64,000 nucleotides of DNA from Bacillota bacterium (GTDB taxonomy: Bacteria > Bacillota > Sulfobacillia > JACIYH01): positions 93,095 to 157,094 of the forward strand of contig JBFLXJ010000017.1 of NCBI GenBank assembly GCA_040757085.1, given 5' to 3'. The notes below the pieces were generated by a model. It saw only the letters and a list, made by a program, of their open reading frames with translations, was not told where the DNA came from and ran no database searches. Shown piece after piece: positions 55,949-64,000 of the stretch; the stretch's first letter is position 1; each line of letters begins with the position of its first letter. Made by a program: the position numbers and the translations under genes.

Positions 55949-57376
55949 TTATTCGGCAGATGGCAGCGGCAGGACCGTTGTGAGGCGGATCCCCAGCGGG
56001 AAAGCCGGGTCATCTACGCTGGTTTCGCGCGAGCCATCCTCGTAGAATGCTGTGTTGCCGCCCCAGTGCCAGCCAAAGCGGCTCTTCGCCACCACAATGG
56101 CGAGCTGTTTGACCCGGGATCCTTTTGCCGTCGCAGTGGCGCTGTCCGGAGACACGTATAGCACAAGAAGGTCTTTGTATCCCTCTCTTATTGTGTATCG
56201 CCCGGAGCCGGCCAGCGGAAGGTCCACCCTGAGCGTCCCGTCACTGCCCAGCGTCACGGTTACCGACCGAGCACCTGCCAGCTTCCACGCCTCGCTCTCT
56301 GTCCTGCCGGGAGGGAAGACGGTCAGGGTACCGGAGAAGCCCTCGGGCACATCCAGTTCCAGCCTGACGCCTGAACCCTTCACCGCCGCCTCAGCCTCCG
56401 ACCGCAGCGCCTCCCGGAATGCGTCCGGGAACGCTCCCGCGTCGACCCCGAATGCGTTCCGGAACGCATCCTCGTGCGTCTTGCCCTCGCTGAGGGCCCA
56501 AAGGTAGGCGATGAGGGCACCCCGACCAGAGCGTGCGACGAGCCAGTCCACCGCCAATAACGCCTGGTCGTGGATCGGGTAAATCCCGAAACGGTCCTCC
56601 CACTGCTCGTCGGTTGCGGGCAGGTCTTCCAGCGTCCCGGAGAGGGCGTGGGAGAGCACCTCCTGCCGGGCCGACTCCCACAGCACACTTCCCCTGGCGG
56701 AGGGCCGCAGGTACCCCGTGGCTTCCCGCGCTATGTACTCGGCGATCCCCTCGTTCAGCCAGCGCGGCATCGCGCTCTGCAGGCCACGCCTGCGGAGGAG
56801 CACGTGCACGAACTCGTGGGCCACGGTAAGCTCGGGAATGGAGCCCTTTTCCACCAGGACCTCGGCGTAGTCATGGGCGCACCCGGCCGCGTACTTTGCC
56901 AGTTTGGCCGCGCGGTCCTCGGGCATCCCCTGCCCGGTGAGGTGCCCGTACCACGCCTGGCGATCACTGAAGACCCATGTGAAAGGTATTTCGCCGGCTT
57001 CACCCAGGCTGGCCTCGATGCTGTCCCAGCCCTCGGCGGCGGCCTCCTGCACCCTTTTCACCCATTCCGGGCTGGCGCTATCGTCGGCGATCACGGGTGC
57101 CTCGCCCACGCATACCGCCTTCAGGGTCCCGTCCCACCAGACTTTCTGACCGAGTGCCTCTGCAACGACACGCAGGGGAACCAGGGTCCTGCCGTCGATG
57201 ACGATGGCCGGCACGTCACCCTCGACCGGGCGACCGTTGACGTAGAGGTCTACCGTGGGAAAGCCCCGATAAGTGGCACCGGCAGCGTGGGCGGGTGGTG
57301 TCAGACTGAAACAGACCCAAAACGCGATGACGAGAATTACGGCCCGCTGGCACCATTGGCTTCTCTCTCGAAGCAT
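55949..57376 (-). CDS. Secreted zinc metallopeptidase-like protein with copper-amine-oxidase N-domain
   Basis: Predicted 475-residue exported protein. A signal peptide (AVILVIAFWVCFSL) is followed by the copper amine oxidase-like wall domain (IVIDGRTLVPLRVVAEAL), frequent in clostridial surface proteins. The peptidase-MA-like part has HEFVH at about 187-191 and the downstream NEGIAEY near 208. This is a gluzincin-type site with Glu as third ligand. The C-terminal 130 residues are beta-rich. ATG 57376 has GGGAGGAG 7 bases upstream. The gene lies 13 bases after the Nudix gene and may be co-transcribed. Confidence 0.82.
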   Translation of the reverse strand: MLRERSQWCQRAVILVIAFWVCFSLTPPAHAAGATYRGFPTVDLYVNGRPVEGDVPAIVIDGRTLVPLRVVAEALGQKVWWDGTLKAVCVGEAPVIADDSASPEWVKRVQEAAAEGWDSIEASLGEAGEIPFTWVFSDRQAWYGHLTGQGMPEDRAAKLAKYAAGCAHDYAEVLVEKGSIPELTVAHEFVHVLLRRRGLQSAMPRWLNEGIAEYIAREATGYLRPSARGSVLWESARQEVLSHALSGTLEDLPATDEQWEDRFGIYPIHDQALLAVDWLVARSGRGALIAYLWALSEGKTHEDAFRNAFGVDAGAFPDAFREALRSEAEAAVKGSGVRLELDVPEGFSGTLTVFPPGRTESEAWKLAGARSVTVTLGSDGTLRVDLPLAGSGRYTIREGYKDLLVLYVSPDSATATAKGSRVKQLAIVVAKSRFGWHWGGNTAFYEDGSRETSVDDPAFPLGIRLTTVLPLPSAE

Positions 57377-57389
57377 GCGATCTCCTCCC

Positions 57390-57875
57390 TCATGAGAGTG
57401 ATCGATGGGTGCGCTGCAACTTCTCGACGATGGGGAGGTCGGCGGGGGCAAAGGCGTAGCGGTGCAGATCCGGGATCTTCACCCACCGGCACGGTGCGCG
57501 ACCAGGGTGGGACGCCGCCTCCTCCGGCTCCCGGCCCTCGGTCAGGCGAGGGGCGTGGTCTTCGGGCAGGCGGCAGGCATATGCAAGAAGCAGGACCGGC
57601 CCGCTGGGGTATTCGTGGTACACCACCGCGAAGATGTCCCCGACCTCTACCTCCAGGCCCAGCTCTTCCTGCAGTTCCCTGGCCAGGCATGCCTCGGGGC
57701 TTTCCCCGGGTTCGAGCTTGCCGCCGGGAAACTCCCACTGGCCCGCCAGCGGTCCCGATTCCCGGCGGGCGATGAGGACAGTGTCGTCCCTGCGGATGAC
57801 TCCCGCTGTGACGATGAGCGGATACCTGTGCGGGATGCCACTGCCCTCGTACGTCCCCACAACGGCATTCGCCAC
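57390..57875 (-). CDS. Nudix hydrolase (MutT-like)
   Basis: Predicted 161-residue pyrophosphohydrolase. The Nudix box is at residues 52-74 (GKLEPGESPEACLARELQEE), preceded by WEFPGGK as in MutT-type sanitising enzymes that hydrolyse oxidised nucleotides. Binding residues such as WVKIPDLHRYAFAPAD lie in the C-terminal part. GTG 57875 is assumed; its ribosome site is weak. Confidence 0.88.
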   Translation of the reverse strand: MANAVVGTYEGSGIPHRYPLIVTAGVIRRDDTVLIARRESGPLAGQWEFPGGKLEPGESPEACLARELQEELGLEVEVGDIFAVVYHEYPSGPVLLLAYACRLPEDHAPRLTEGREPEEAASHPGRAPCRWVKIPDLHRYAFAPADLPIVEKLQRTHRSLS

Positions 57876-57940
57876 CGGTGATTCCCCCGCTGCGGTCAGC
57901 GCCCTGCGCGCCTATTCTACCAGAGTGACCCGCACCGGAG

Positions 57941-57996
57941 GGACCGGCATGCCGGGTGACCGGCATGCGGAGTGACCGGCATGAGTGGCCGGCATG
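57941..57996 (+). repeat. CCGGCATG iterons next to the dprA promoter
   Basis: CCGGCATG occurs four times within 56 bases at intervals of 16, 16 and 13 bases, mostly as TGACCGGCATG. The last copy ends right at the -35 box of the promoter that follows. The first copy is part of the palindrome CCGGCATGCCGG. The placement fits binding sites of an activator or repressor. Confidence 0.6.
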
Positions 57997-58025
57997 TTGA
58001 CAGGTTAGGCCCAGGCATGTACAAT
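57997..58025 (+). promoter_or_regulatory. Promoter of the dprA gene
   Basis: TTGACA (57997-58002) and TACAAT (58020-58025) have exactly 17 bases between them. Transcription should begin near 58032, so in-frame starts upstream of that (57972, 58017) are unlikely to be used. Confidence 0.75.
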
Positions 58026-58166
58026 CCTGTCGGAGAGTCCCAGATCTTGGCGAAAGCCCCAGTTCTAGGGGCCAGCGCACATGGGTGCGCTCGAGGAGGG
58101 GGCGCGGGAAGGCCCCGTGGGTACGGAAGTGCCCGAGATCTGGCCTCTCATCAGCGAGCGGCTGCG

Positions 58167-59264
58167 CTGAATCGGGAAGGGGGTCGCAGCGCCGCGGAAG
58201 AGATCCACTACCTGGCAGCGCTGTTGCGGTTACCCGGGGTGTCGCCTCACTGGATTCACGTACTGCACGGTGCCCTGGGGTCCGCCCGCGCCATCTGGGA
58301 AGCTTCGCCCGCCCGCCTGCGGGAGGCGGGCGTGCCCGAGGCGCAGATTGCCGCCATGTCGTCTCATCCTGCTCGCCTGGCTGGGCCCTCGCCCGACCTG
58401 GAGCGGGCCTGGCGGCTGGGATGCCGGGTGTTTTCCCGCTGGGATGAAGAATATCCTGCCTGGCTCCGGCAGATGCCCGACCCTCCCCTCATCCTGTACA
58501 GCCGTGGGAAGGTCTGCCCGCAGGACCAGAAAGCGGTGGCCGTGGTGGGTACCCGGCACCCGACCGCCTATGGGATGGAGGTGGCCGGGCGACTGGCCCG
58601 GAACCTGGCGGCGGCCGGGTTGACCGTGGTGTCCGGGCTGGCCCGGGGCATCGACACCTGCGCCCACCGGGAGGCACTGGCGGCCGGTGGCCGTACCATA
58701 GCAGTGCTGGGCTCGGGGCTGGATCGTATCTACCCGGCGGAAAACCGGCACCTCTGCGCCGACATCGCCACGCGGGGCGCGATCCTTACCGAATATCCCC
58801 CCGGCTCTGTCGCCCTTCCCTATCACTTTCCTGCCCGCAACCGCATCATCGCCGGCCTGGCCCTGGGTGTGGTGGTGGTAGAGGCGCCCCTGCAGAGCGG
58901 GGCCCTGAACACCGCCGAGCATGCCGCCAACCTGGGACGGCCCGTCATGGCGGTCCCCGGGCCCATCACCAGCAAGGAGAGTGCCGGGTGCAATCGCCTG
59001 ATCCGGGACGGGGCCCACCTGGTGGAGGGTGTAGAAGATGTTCTGGCGGTCCTCGGTACCCAGGCTGTACGGCCCGCCGGGCCACCGGCGCTGCAACCGC
59101 GCGAGCAACTGGTGTGGGACCTGCTGGAGCAGGGGTCCAGCTACGACCGCCTCCATGTCCGGAGCAACCTGGCGGCGGGAGACCTGGCGGCGGTCCTGTT
59201 GTCCCTTGAACTCAAGGGCCTCGTACGCAGGCTGCCCGGGCAGGTATACGTGCGCACCTGGTGA
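58167..59264 (+). CDS. dprA: DNA-processing protein DprA
   Basis: Predicted protein of about 365 residues that loads RecA onto incoming single-stranded DNA in transformation. Rossmann-fold motifs are clear: AVVGTRHPTAYG, VSGLARGIDTCAHREAL, LGSGLDRIYPAENR and PGSVALPYHFPARNRIIAGL. The C-terminal winged-helix follows. The start is unsettled: the promoter makes starts before 58032 unlikely, and no ATG/GTG/TTG lies in frame between 58032 and the conserved N-terminus. ATG 58081 is in another frame and ends at TGA 58168-58170, overlapping CTG 58167 (CTGA). Either a one-base error fuses the two or translation restarts at CTG. Confidence 0.85.
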   Translation: MNREGGRSAAEEIHYLAALLRLPGVSPHWIHVLHGALGSARAIWEASPARLREAGVPEAQIAAMSSHPARLAGPSPDLERAWRLGCRVFSRWDEEYPAWLRQMPDPPLILYSRGKVCPQDQKAVAVVGTRHPTAYGMEVAGRLARNLAAAGLTVVSGLARGIDTCAHREALAAGGRTIAVLGSGLDRIYPAENRHLCADIATRGAILTEYPPGSVALPYHFPARNRIIAGLALGVVVVEAPLQSGALNTAEHAANLGRPVMAVPGPITSKESAGCNRLIRDGAHLVEGVEDVLAVLGTQAVRPAGPPALQPREQLVWDLLEQGSSYDRLHVRSNLAAGDLAAVLLSLELKGLVRRLPGQVYVRTW

Positions 59265-59286
59265 ACTGCACCGGGGCGGCTCGGGC

Positions 59287-59313
59287 TTGAACCGGATGCG
59301 CATAGTGTATAAT
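59287..59313 (+). promoter_or_regulatory. Possible promoter of topA
   Basis: Perfect TATAAT (59308-59313) with TTGAAC (59287-59292), but the spacer is only 15 bases. It overlaps the end of dprA's trailing sequence. Confidence 0.4.
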
Positions 59314-59334
59314 TAGCGGCGCGGAGGCGATCGC

Positions 59335-61473
59335 TTGGCAAAGACCACCGGGCAAGAAGCGGCAGGTCCAAAGACCACCGGGCAAAGGGCGGCAGGTCGG
59401 GCTCGGCCCCTGGTAATAGTGGAATCTCCGGCCAAGGCCCGCACCATCGAGAAGTTCCTGGGCAGGGAGTACCGGGTGATGGCGTCGATGGGGCATGTGC
59501 GGGATCTGCCCCGCAGCCGGCTGGGGGTGGACGTGGAGAACGGTTTCACGCCCCGTTACATAACCATCCGGGGCAAAGGCCAGGTGGTGGAGGCCCTGCG
59601 CCGGGAGGCGTCCCGTGCTCCCAGGGTGGTGCTGGCCACTGACCCCGACCGGGAGGGAGAGGCCATCTCCTGGCACCTGGCCCAACTGCTTTCCCTCCGG
59701 GATGGGGAAGCCCTGCGGGTGGAGTTCCCGGAAATCACCCGCCAGGTGGTGCGGGACGCCATGAAGCATCCCCGGCCCCTGGACATGAAGCGGGTGGAAT
59801 CCCAGCAGGCGCGCCGCATCCTGGATCGGCTGGTGGGGTACAAGTTGAGCCCCCTGCTGTGGGAGAAGGTGAGGCCCGGGTTATCGGCCGGGCGGGTGCA
59901 GTCGGTGGCCCTGCGCCTCCTCGTGGACCGGGAACGGGAGATCGCGCAGTTCGTCCCCCAGGAGTACTGGACGCTGACCGCCCACCTGAAGACGGCCGGG
60001 GAGCGCCCGTTCCAGGCCCGTTTCTGGGGCGCCGCGGGTGAGAAGGTGGAACTGCACTCGGAAGCCGAGACCCGGGCCGTCATGGATGCGGTGGGCAACG
60101 AGGTATTCCGGGTGGTCAGGGTGACGCGCCGCCAGCGCCGGCGCAGCCCCGCACCACCCTTCACCACCAGCACCCTCCAGCAGGAGGCGTTCCGCAAGCT
60201 GGGGTTCACAGTCAGGCGCACGATGGCCATCGCCCAGCAGCTGTACGAGGGGCTGGACCTGGGACCGGCAGGGCGCACGGGTCTGGTCACCTACATCCGA
60301 ACCGACTCCACCCGGGTGGCTCAGGAGGCGGTTAATGCTGCCACCGCGGTGGTGAGAAGCCGCTACGGTGACGACTTTGCTGCCGGAAAGGCGCGGGCGG
60401 GCACGCGCAAGCCGGGGGAACAGGGTGCCCACGAAGCCATCCGACCCACCTCCGTGGAGCGGGACCCCGAGTCGATACGGCCCTACCTGACCACCGAGCA
60501 GTACCGGCTGTACCGGCTTATATGGGAACGGTTCCTGGCATCCGTAATGACCGATGCCGTGTACGACCAGGTCCTGGTGGAAATCGAGGCAGGGAGTCAC
60601 CAGTTCCGTGCTTCGGGGTCCACCCTGCGCTTTGCCGGCTTCCTGGTGCTTTACAGCGAGGGGCGCGACGAGGAGACCTCCGCCGAGGACGAGGAAGGCG
60701 AACTCCCACCCCTCTCCGAGGGCGAGGTGGTCAACCTGATTTCCCTGGAGCCGGCCCAACACTTCACCCAGCCTCCGCCTCGCTACACGGAAGCCACCCT
60801 GGTAAAGGCCCTGGAGGAGAAAGGAATCGGTCGCCCCAGCACCTACGCACCCATCATGGCCGTCCTCCAGGAGAGGGAGTACGTGCGGCGGGAAGGGGGG
60901 CGCCTGGTTCCTACCGAGCTGGGCATGGTCGTGGTGGATCTTTTGCGGGAGCATTTCCCCGACATCATAGACGTAGATTTTACGGCCCGGGTGGAGGAAC
61001 ACCTGGACAAGGTCGAGGAAGGGGCAGTTTCCTGGCGAGACGTGGTGGAGGATTTCTGGGGGCCCTTTTCCGCCTCGCTGGAACGGGCGGAAAGGGACAT
61101 CGAGCAGGTGCGTCTGCCGGAGGAGGAGACGGGAGAGACCTGCCCCTTGTGCGGGCGTCCCCTGGTGGTGAAGAGGGGGCGCTACGGCAAATTCCTGGCC
61201 TGCTCGGGATATCCCGAGTGTACCCACACCCAGCCCCTGGTGCTGAAGAGCGGGGTCCGGTGCCCCGAGTGTGGTCAGGGGGAACTGGTGCAGAAGAGAA
61301 GCCGCAAGGGCCGTACTTTCTGGGGTTGCGATCGGTATCCGGAGTGCCGCTACGTGATCTGGAACAGGCCCGTACCGGAGAAGTGTCCGCGCTGCGGTTA
61401 CTTCCTGGTGGAGGTTTCCCGCAAGGGAGGGACCTCGCTGCAGTGCGGGGCGCGGTGCGGTTATCGTCGTTAA
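59335..61473 (+). CDS. topA: DNA topoisomerase I
   Basis: Predicted 712-residue type IA topoisomerase that relaxes negative supercoils. TOPRIM begins with LVIVESPAKARTIEKFLG, including ATDPDREGEAISWHL. The active-site Tyr is residue 320 in GLVTYIRTDSTRV. Three C-terminal zinc-finger-like modules are present, the first two with clear C4 sets (CPLCGRPL...C...C, CPECGQGE...C...C). TTG 59335 follows GGAGG by 8 bases. A lysine/threonine-rich lead (AKTTGQEAAGPKTTGQRAAG) is an internal duplication. It starts 70 bases after dprA. Confidence 0.96.
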   Translation: MAKTTGQEAAGPKTTGQRAAGRARPLVIVESPAKARTIEKFLGREYRVMASMGHVRDLPRSRLGVDVENGFTPRYITIRGKGQVVEALRREASRAPRVVLATDPDREGEAISWHLAQLLSLRDGEALRVEFPEITRQVVRDAMKHPRPLDMKRVESQQARRILDRLVGYKLSPLLWEKVRPGLSAGRVQSVALRLLVDREREIAQFVPQEYWTLTAHLKTAGERPFQARFWGAAGEKVELHSEAETRAVMDAVGNEVFRVVRVTRRQRRRSPAPPFTTSTLQQEAFRKLGFTVRRTMAIAQQLYEGLDLGPAGRTGLVTYIRTDSTRVAQEAVNAATAVVRSRYGDDFAAGKARAGTRKPGEQGAHEAIRPTSVERDPESIRPYLTTEQYRLYRLIWERFLASVMTDAVYDQVLVEIEAGSHQFRASGSTLRFAGFLVLYSEGRDEETSAEDEEGELPPLSEGEVVNLISLEPAQHFTQPPPRYTEATLVKALEEKGIGRPSTYAPIMAVLQEREYVRREGGRLVPTELGMVVVDLLREHFPDIIDVDFTARVEEHLDKVEEGAVSWRDVVEDFWGPFSASLERAERDIEQVRLPEEETGETCPLCGRPLVVKRGRYGKFLACSGYPECTHTQPLVLKSGVRCPECGQGELVQKRSRKGRTFWGCDRYPECRYVIWNRPVPEKCPRCGYFLVEVSRKGGTSLQCGARCGYRR

Positions 61474-61536
61474 CCACTGGCGCCAATTCAGAAGTTATGG
61501 TAGTATTATGCGTGTTCAGTCGCAGGGGAGGTTGCT

Positions 61537-62460
61537 GTGTTTCAGGCCCAGTGGGATCGCTGGCAGGATGAGTTCCTCGCCTATTGCCTTTCCGCCCGAG
61601 GAGGGTCTCCCCACACGGTCACCGCATACGGGGCCGACCTGTCTCAGTTTGCCTCGTACGCCCGCAGCCGGGGGGTGGTTTCCCTTGACCGGGTGGACAG
61701 GAACCTGGTGCGGGATTTTCTGGGCCAGATCATGAGGGCGGGGTACGGCCGCTCCACCGTCCGCCGCAAGATCTCTGCCCTGCGTTCTTTCTTCCGGTTC
61801 CTGGCCTGGCGGGGGGTGGTTTCCCAGAACCCGGTGCGCGACCTGCTCTTTCCCCGGCGGCCGCGGCATCTTCCCTCCTACCTGGGCATACCCGAGGTGG
61901 CCAGGTTGCTGAGCCTGCCCGATACCACCACGCCCCTCGGGTTGCGGGACCGGGCCCTGCTGGAGGTCCTCTACGCCTGCGGTCTCCGGGTATCTGAGCT
62001 GGTGGGCCTGGACGTGGGCGACGTGGATTATTCCGACGGCTTCGTGCTGGTTCGCCGCGGTAAGGGAAAGAAGCAGCGCTTCGTCCCCCTGGGGTCCCAG
62101 GCCATCGCTGCACTGGGAGAGTACCTGAGGCGGGGCCGGCCGGTGCTGGCCCAGGGTAAGGCGACGGCGGCCCTCTTTTTGAACCACCGGGGCGGGCGGT
62201 TGTCCGCGCGCAGCGTGGGGCGTATCCTCCAGGGCTACCTGCGCCACATGGACGTGGGCGGGCACGTTTCCCCCCATACCCTGCGCCACAGTTTTGCCAC
62301 CCACCTCCTGCAGCGGGGGGCTGACCTGCGCTCGGTGCAGGAGATGCTGGGGCACGCCAGCGTCAAGACCACCCAGATTTACACCCACGTGGACTCCATC
62401 CGCCTGCGGGAGGTTTATGCCCGGGCCCACCCCCGGGCCGGGGAGGAACGAATCAGGTGA
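61537..62460 (+). CDS. xerC: Tyrosine recombinase XerC
   Basis: Predicted 307-residue recombinase that resolves chromosome dimers. SAM-like N-terminal core-binding domain ([20 protein letters not shown]) and catalytic domain are complete: Arg in [11 protein letters not shown] (about 151), Lys in [18 protein letters not shown] (about 247-253), [15 protein letters not shown] with the nucleophilic Tyr. GTG 61537 follows AGGGGAGG. Only 63 bases separate it from topA; the trmFO gene found there in many Bacillota is absent. The stop touches hslV. Confidence 0.93.
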   Translation: MFQAQWDRWQDEFLAYCLSARGGSPHTVTAYGADLSQFASYARSRGVVSLDRVDRNLVRDFLGQIMRAGYGRSTVRRKISALRSFFRFLAWRGVVSQNPVRDLLFPRRPRHLPSYLGIPEVARLLSLPDTTTPLGLRDRALLEVLYACGLRVSELVGLDVGDVDYSDGFVLVRRGKGKKQRFVPLGSQAIAALGEYLRRGRPVLAQGKATAALFLNHRGGRLSARSVGRILQGYLRHMDVGGHVSPHTLRHSFATHLLQRGADLRSVQEMLGHASVKTTQIYTHVDSIRLREVYARAHPRAGEERIR

Positions 62461-62468
62461 GGACAGCC

Positions 62469-63002
62469 ATGATCGGCACCACCATCCTGGCCGTGCGGCA
62501 CAAGGGTCAGGGAGCCATGGCCGGCGACGGGCAGGTGACCCTGCCGGGGGCTACGCCCACCGTGGTGAAGCACGGGGCCCAGAAGATCCGGCGGCTGTAC
62601 GAAGGCAGGGTGCTGGCCGGCTTCGCCGGGGGGGTGGCCGATGCGTTTACACTATTTGAGAAGTTTGAAGGGAAGTTGCAGGAATCCCACGGCAACCTGG
62701 CCCGCGCTGCGGTAGCCCTGGCCCGCGAGTGGCGCACCGATCGTATTCTGCGCCGCCTGGAAGCGCTGCTCCTGGTGATGGATTCCGAGCACCTGTTCCT
62801 GCTTTCCGGCTCGGGCGAGGTGGTGCAGCCCGACGACGGCCTGGCCGCCATCGGGTCCGGGGGGCCCTATGCGCTGGCTGCGGCCCGGGCCCTGGTCCGC
62901 TTCAGCGATCTGGGAGCAGCCGACATCGCCCGGGAGGCCATGCGCATCGCGGCTTCCATCGACGTGTATACCAACGACCAGATCGTGGTGGAGACGGTCT
63001 GA
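62469..63002 (+). CDS. hslV: ATP-dependent protease subunit HslV
   Basis: Predicted 177-residue proteasome-like peptidase. The catalytic Thr is in [13 protein letters not shown], exposed after short propeptide removal. [30 protein letters not shown] and [16 protein letters not shown] are family hallmarks. ATG 62469 has GTGAGG 6 bases upstream; GTG 62457, overlapping the xerC stop, is possible. It works with HslU encoded next. Confidence 0.95.
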   Translation: MIGTTILAVRHKGQGAMAGDGQVTLPGATPTVVKHGAQKIRRLYEGRVLAGFAGGVADAFTLFEKFEGKLQESHGNLARAAVALAREWRTDRILRRLEALLLVMDSEHLFLLSGSGEVVQPDDGLAAIGSGGPYALAAARALVRFSDLGAADIAREAMRIAASIDVYTNDQIVVETV

Positions 63003-63032
63003 ATTATGGAGGCACGCGTAGGGGGGAAACCA

Positions 63033-64000
63033 GTGGATGATCTTACTCCCCGGGAGATAGTGGCTGAACTGGACAGGTACATCGTCGGACAGGACGAAGC
63101 CAAGCGGGCGGTGGCGATTGCCCTGCGCAATCGCATGCGGCGTCGGCGTTTGCCACCGGAGATGCAGGAGGAAGTGGCCCCCAAGAACATCCTCATGATA
63201 GGGCCCACGGGGGTGGGCAAGACCGAGATCGCCCGCCGCCTGGCGCGCCTGGTTAACGCGCCCTTCGTGAAGGTGGAAGCCACCAAATTCACTGAGGTGG
63301 GGTACGTGGGCCGGGACGTGGACGCCATGGTGCGCGACCTGGTGGAAGCGTCCATCCGCATGGTGAAGCAGGAACGTATGGAGGAAGTGAAGGAGAGGGC
63401 AGAGCAGTTGGCGGAAGAGCGCCTGCTGGACATCCTGGCCCCGCTTCCCCACCGGGAGCCGGTTCCCCGCAATCCCCTGGAGGCCCTGTTCGGCCAGCTT
63501 GCCCACGAACGAGTCGAACCCGGGGATTTTGAGGAGCGGCTGCGGCAGGCCCGGGCCGAGCGCCGCATCGTCGAAAAGCGACTGGCGGCGGGCGAACTGG
63601 AAGGTGAACTGGTGGAGATAGAGGTAGAGGATGCTTCCGCCCCCATGGTGGACATCTTTTCGCCGGCCGGAGTGGAAGAGCTGACCATCAACTTCCAGGA
63701 TATGCTCGGGGGTCTATTCCCGAAGCGCAAGAGGAAGCGCAAGGTTACGGTGGCGCAGGCGCGCCGCATCCTGGCCCAGGAAGAGGCCCAGAAACTCATC
63801 GACATGGATGCGGCCATTTCAGACGCCATCTTCCGGGCCGAGCAGTACGGGATCATCTTCATCGACGAGATCGACAAGATCGCGGGACGGGAGGCAGGGG
63901 TGGGCCCCGATGTCTCCCGGGAAGGGGTGCAGCGGGACATCCTGCCCATCGTGGAGGGCTGCACGGTGAACACCAAGTACGGTCCCGTGAAGACCGACCA
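63033..64000 (+). CDS. hslU: ATP-dependent protease ATPase subunit HslU (partial, cut by window end)
   Basis: The first 322 codons of the AAA+ unfoldase that feeds Hsl[21 protein letters not shown] is the standard N-terminus, with Walker [31 protein letters not shown] and Walker [14 protein letters not shown]. The I-domain lies between. GTG 63033 has GGGGGG 7 bases upstream; ATG 63006 is in frame but without a site. The 3' end lies outside the window. Confidence 0.95.
   Translation, partial: MDDLTPREIVAELDRYIVGQDEAKRAVAIALRNRMRRRRLPPEMQEEVAPKNILMIGPTGVGKTEIARRLARLVNAPFVKVEATKFTEVGYVGRDVDAMVRDLVEASIRMVKQERMEEVKERAEQLAEERLLDILAPLPHREPVPRNPLEALFGQLAHERVEPGDFEERLRQARAERRIVEKRLAAGELEGELVEIEVEDASAPMVDIFSPAGVEELTINFQDMLGGLFPKRKRKRKVTVAQARRILAQEEAQKLIDMDAAISDAIFRAEQYGIIFIDEIDKIAGREAGVGPDVSREGVQRDILPIVEGCTVNTKYGPVKTD

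Overview
The window is visibly G+C-rich and looks like a chromosomal segment of a high-G+C, spore-forming member of the Bacillota (Firmicutes). Evidence for this is the dprA-topA-xerC-hslV-hslU order at the right end, a GerMN-domain lipoprotein, an S-layer-homology (SLH) secreted protein, a spore-photoproduct-lyase-like radical SAM enzyme, and frequent GTG and TTG starts with strong GGAGG-type ribosome binding sites. No rRNA, tRNA or CRISPR array was seen.

Left part (1-14 kb). A decayed GAF/PAS sensor gene is followed by a consensus sigma-A promoter, a ykkC-type riboswitch (best read as the ppGpp subclass) with an overlapping terminator, and a three-gene archaeal-type split glutamate synthase operon (glutaminase domain, ferredoxin/FMN synthase domain, GXGXG domain). 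After that come a TPR protein, the GerMN lipoprotein, a nucleotidyltransferase, an M3 oligoendopeptidase F, a coiled-coil protein of unknown function and a DUF429 protein.

Middle part (14-43 kb) is a dense defence island. It holds mcrBC (minus strand), a large RecD-like helicase with a C-terminal nuclease-like domain (plus strand), and a complete type 3 BREX operon on the minus strand (brxF-brxC-pglXI-DUF3644 gene-brxHII-pglZ-brxA, mostly with overlapping or touching ends). Beyond it lie a frameshifted TIGR04141/DUF6119 gene, and a tightly overlapping DNA methyltransferase-NurA nuclease-HerA translocase operon. That last trio is the best candidate here for a little-described defence module.

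Right part (43-64 kb). Mixed housekeeping and accessory genes (pyruvate-kinase-C-terminal-like protein, XRE regulator, nitroreductase, SLH/BsuPI-like protein, radical SAM protein, methyltransferase, zinc alcohol dehydrogenase, tandem GNAT, metallopeptidase, Nudix hydrolase) are separated by a decay zone (48.8-54.7 kb). The zone contains two tandem-repeat arrays and fragments of GNAT, HAD-nucleotidase and SLH genes. The window ends in dprA-topA-xerC-hslV-hslU; hslU runs off the end. Several genes carry one or more frameshifts. Whether these are true pseudogenes or assembly errors cannot be settled from one sequence.
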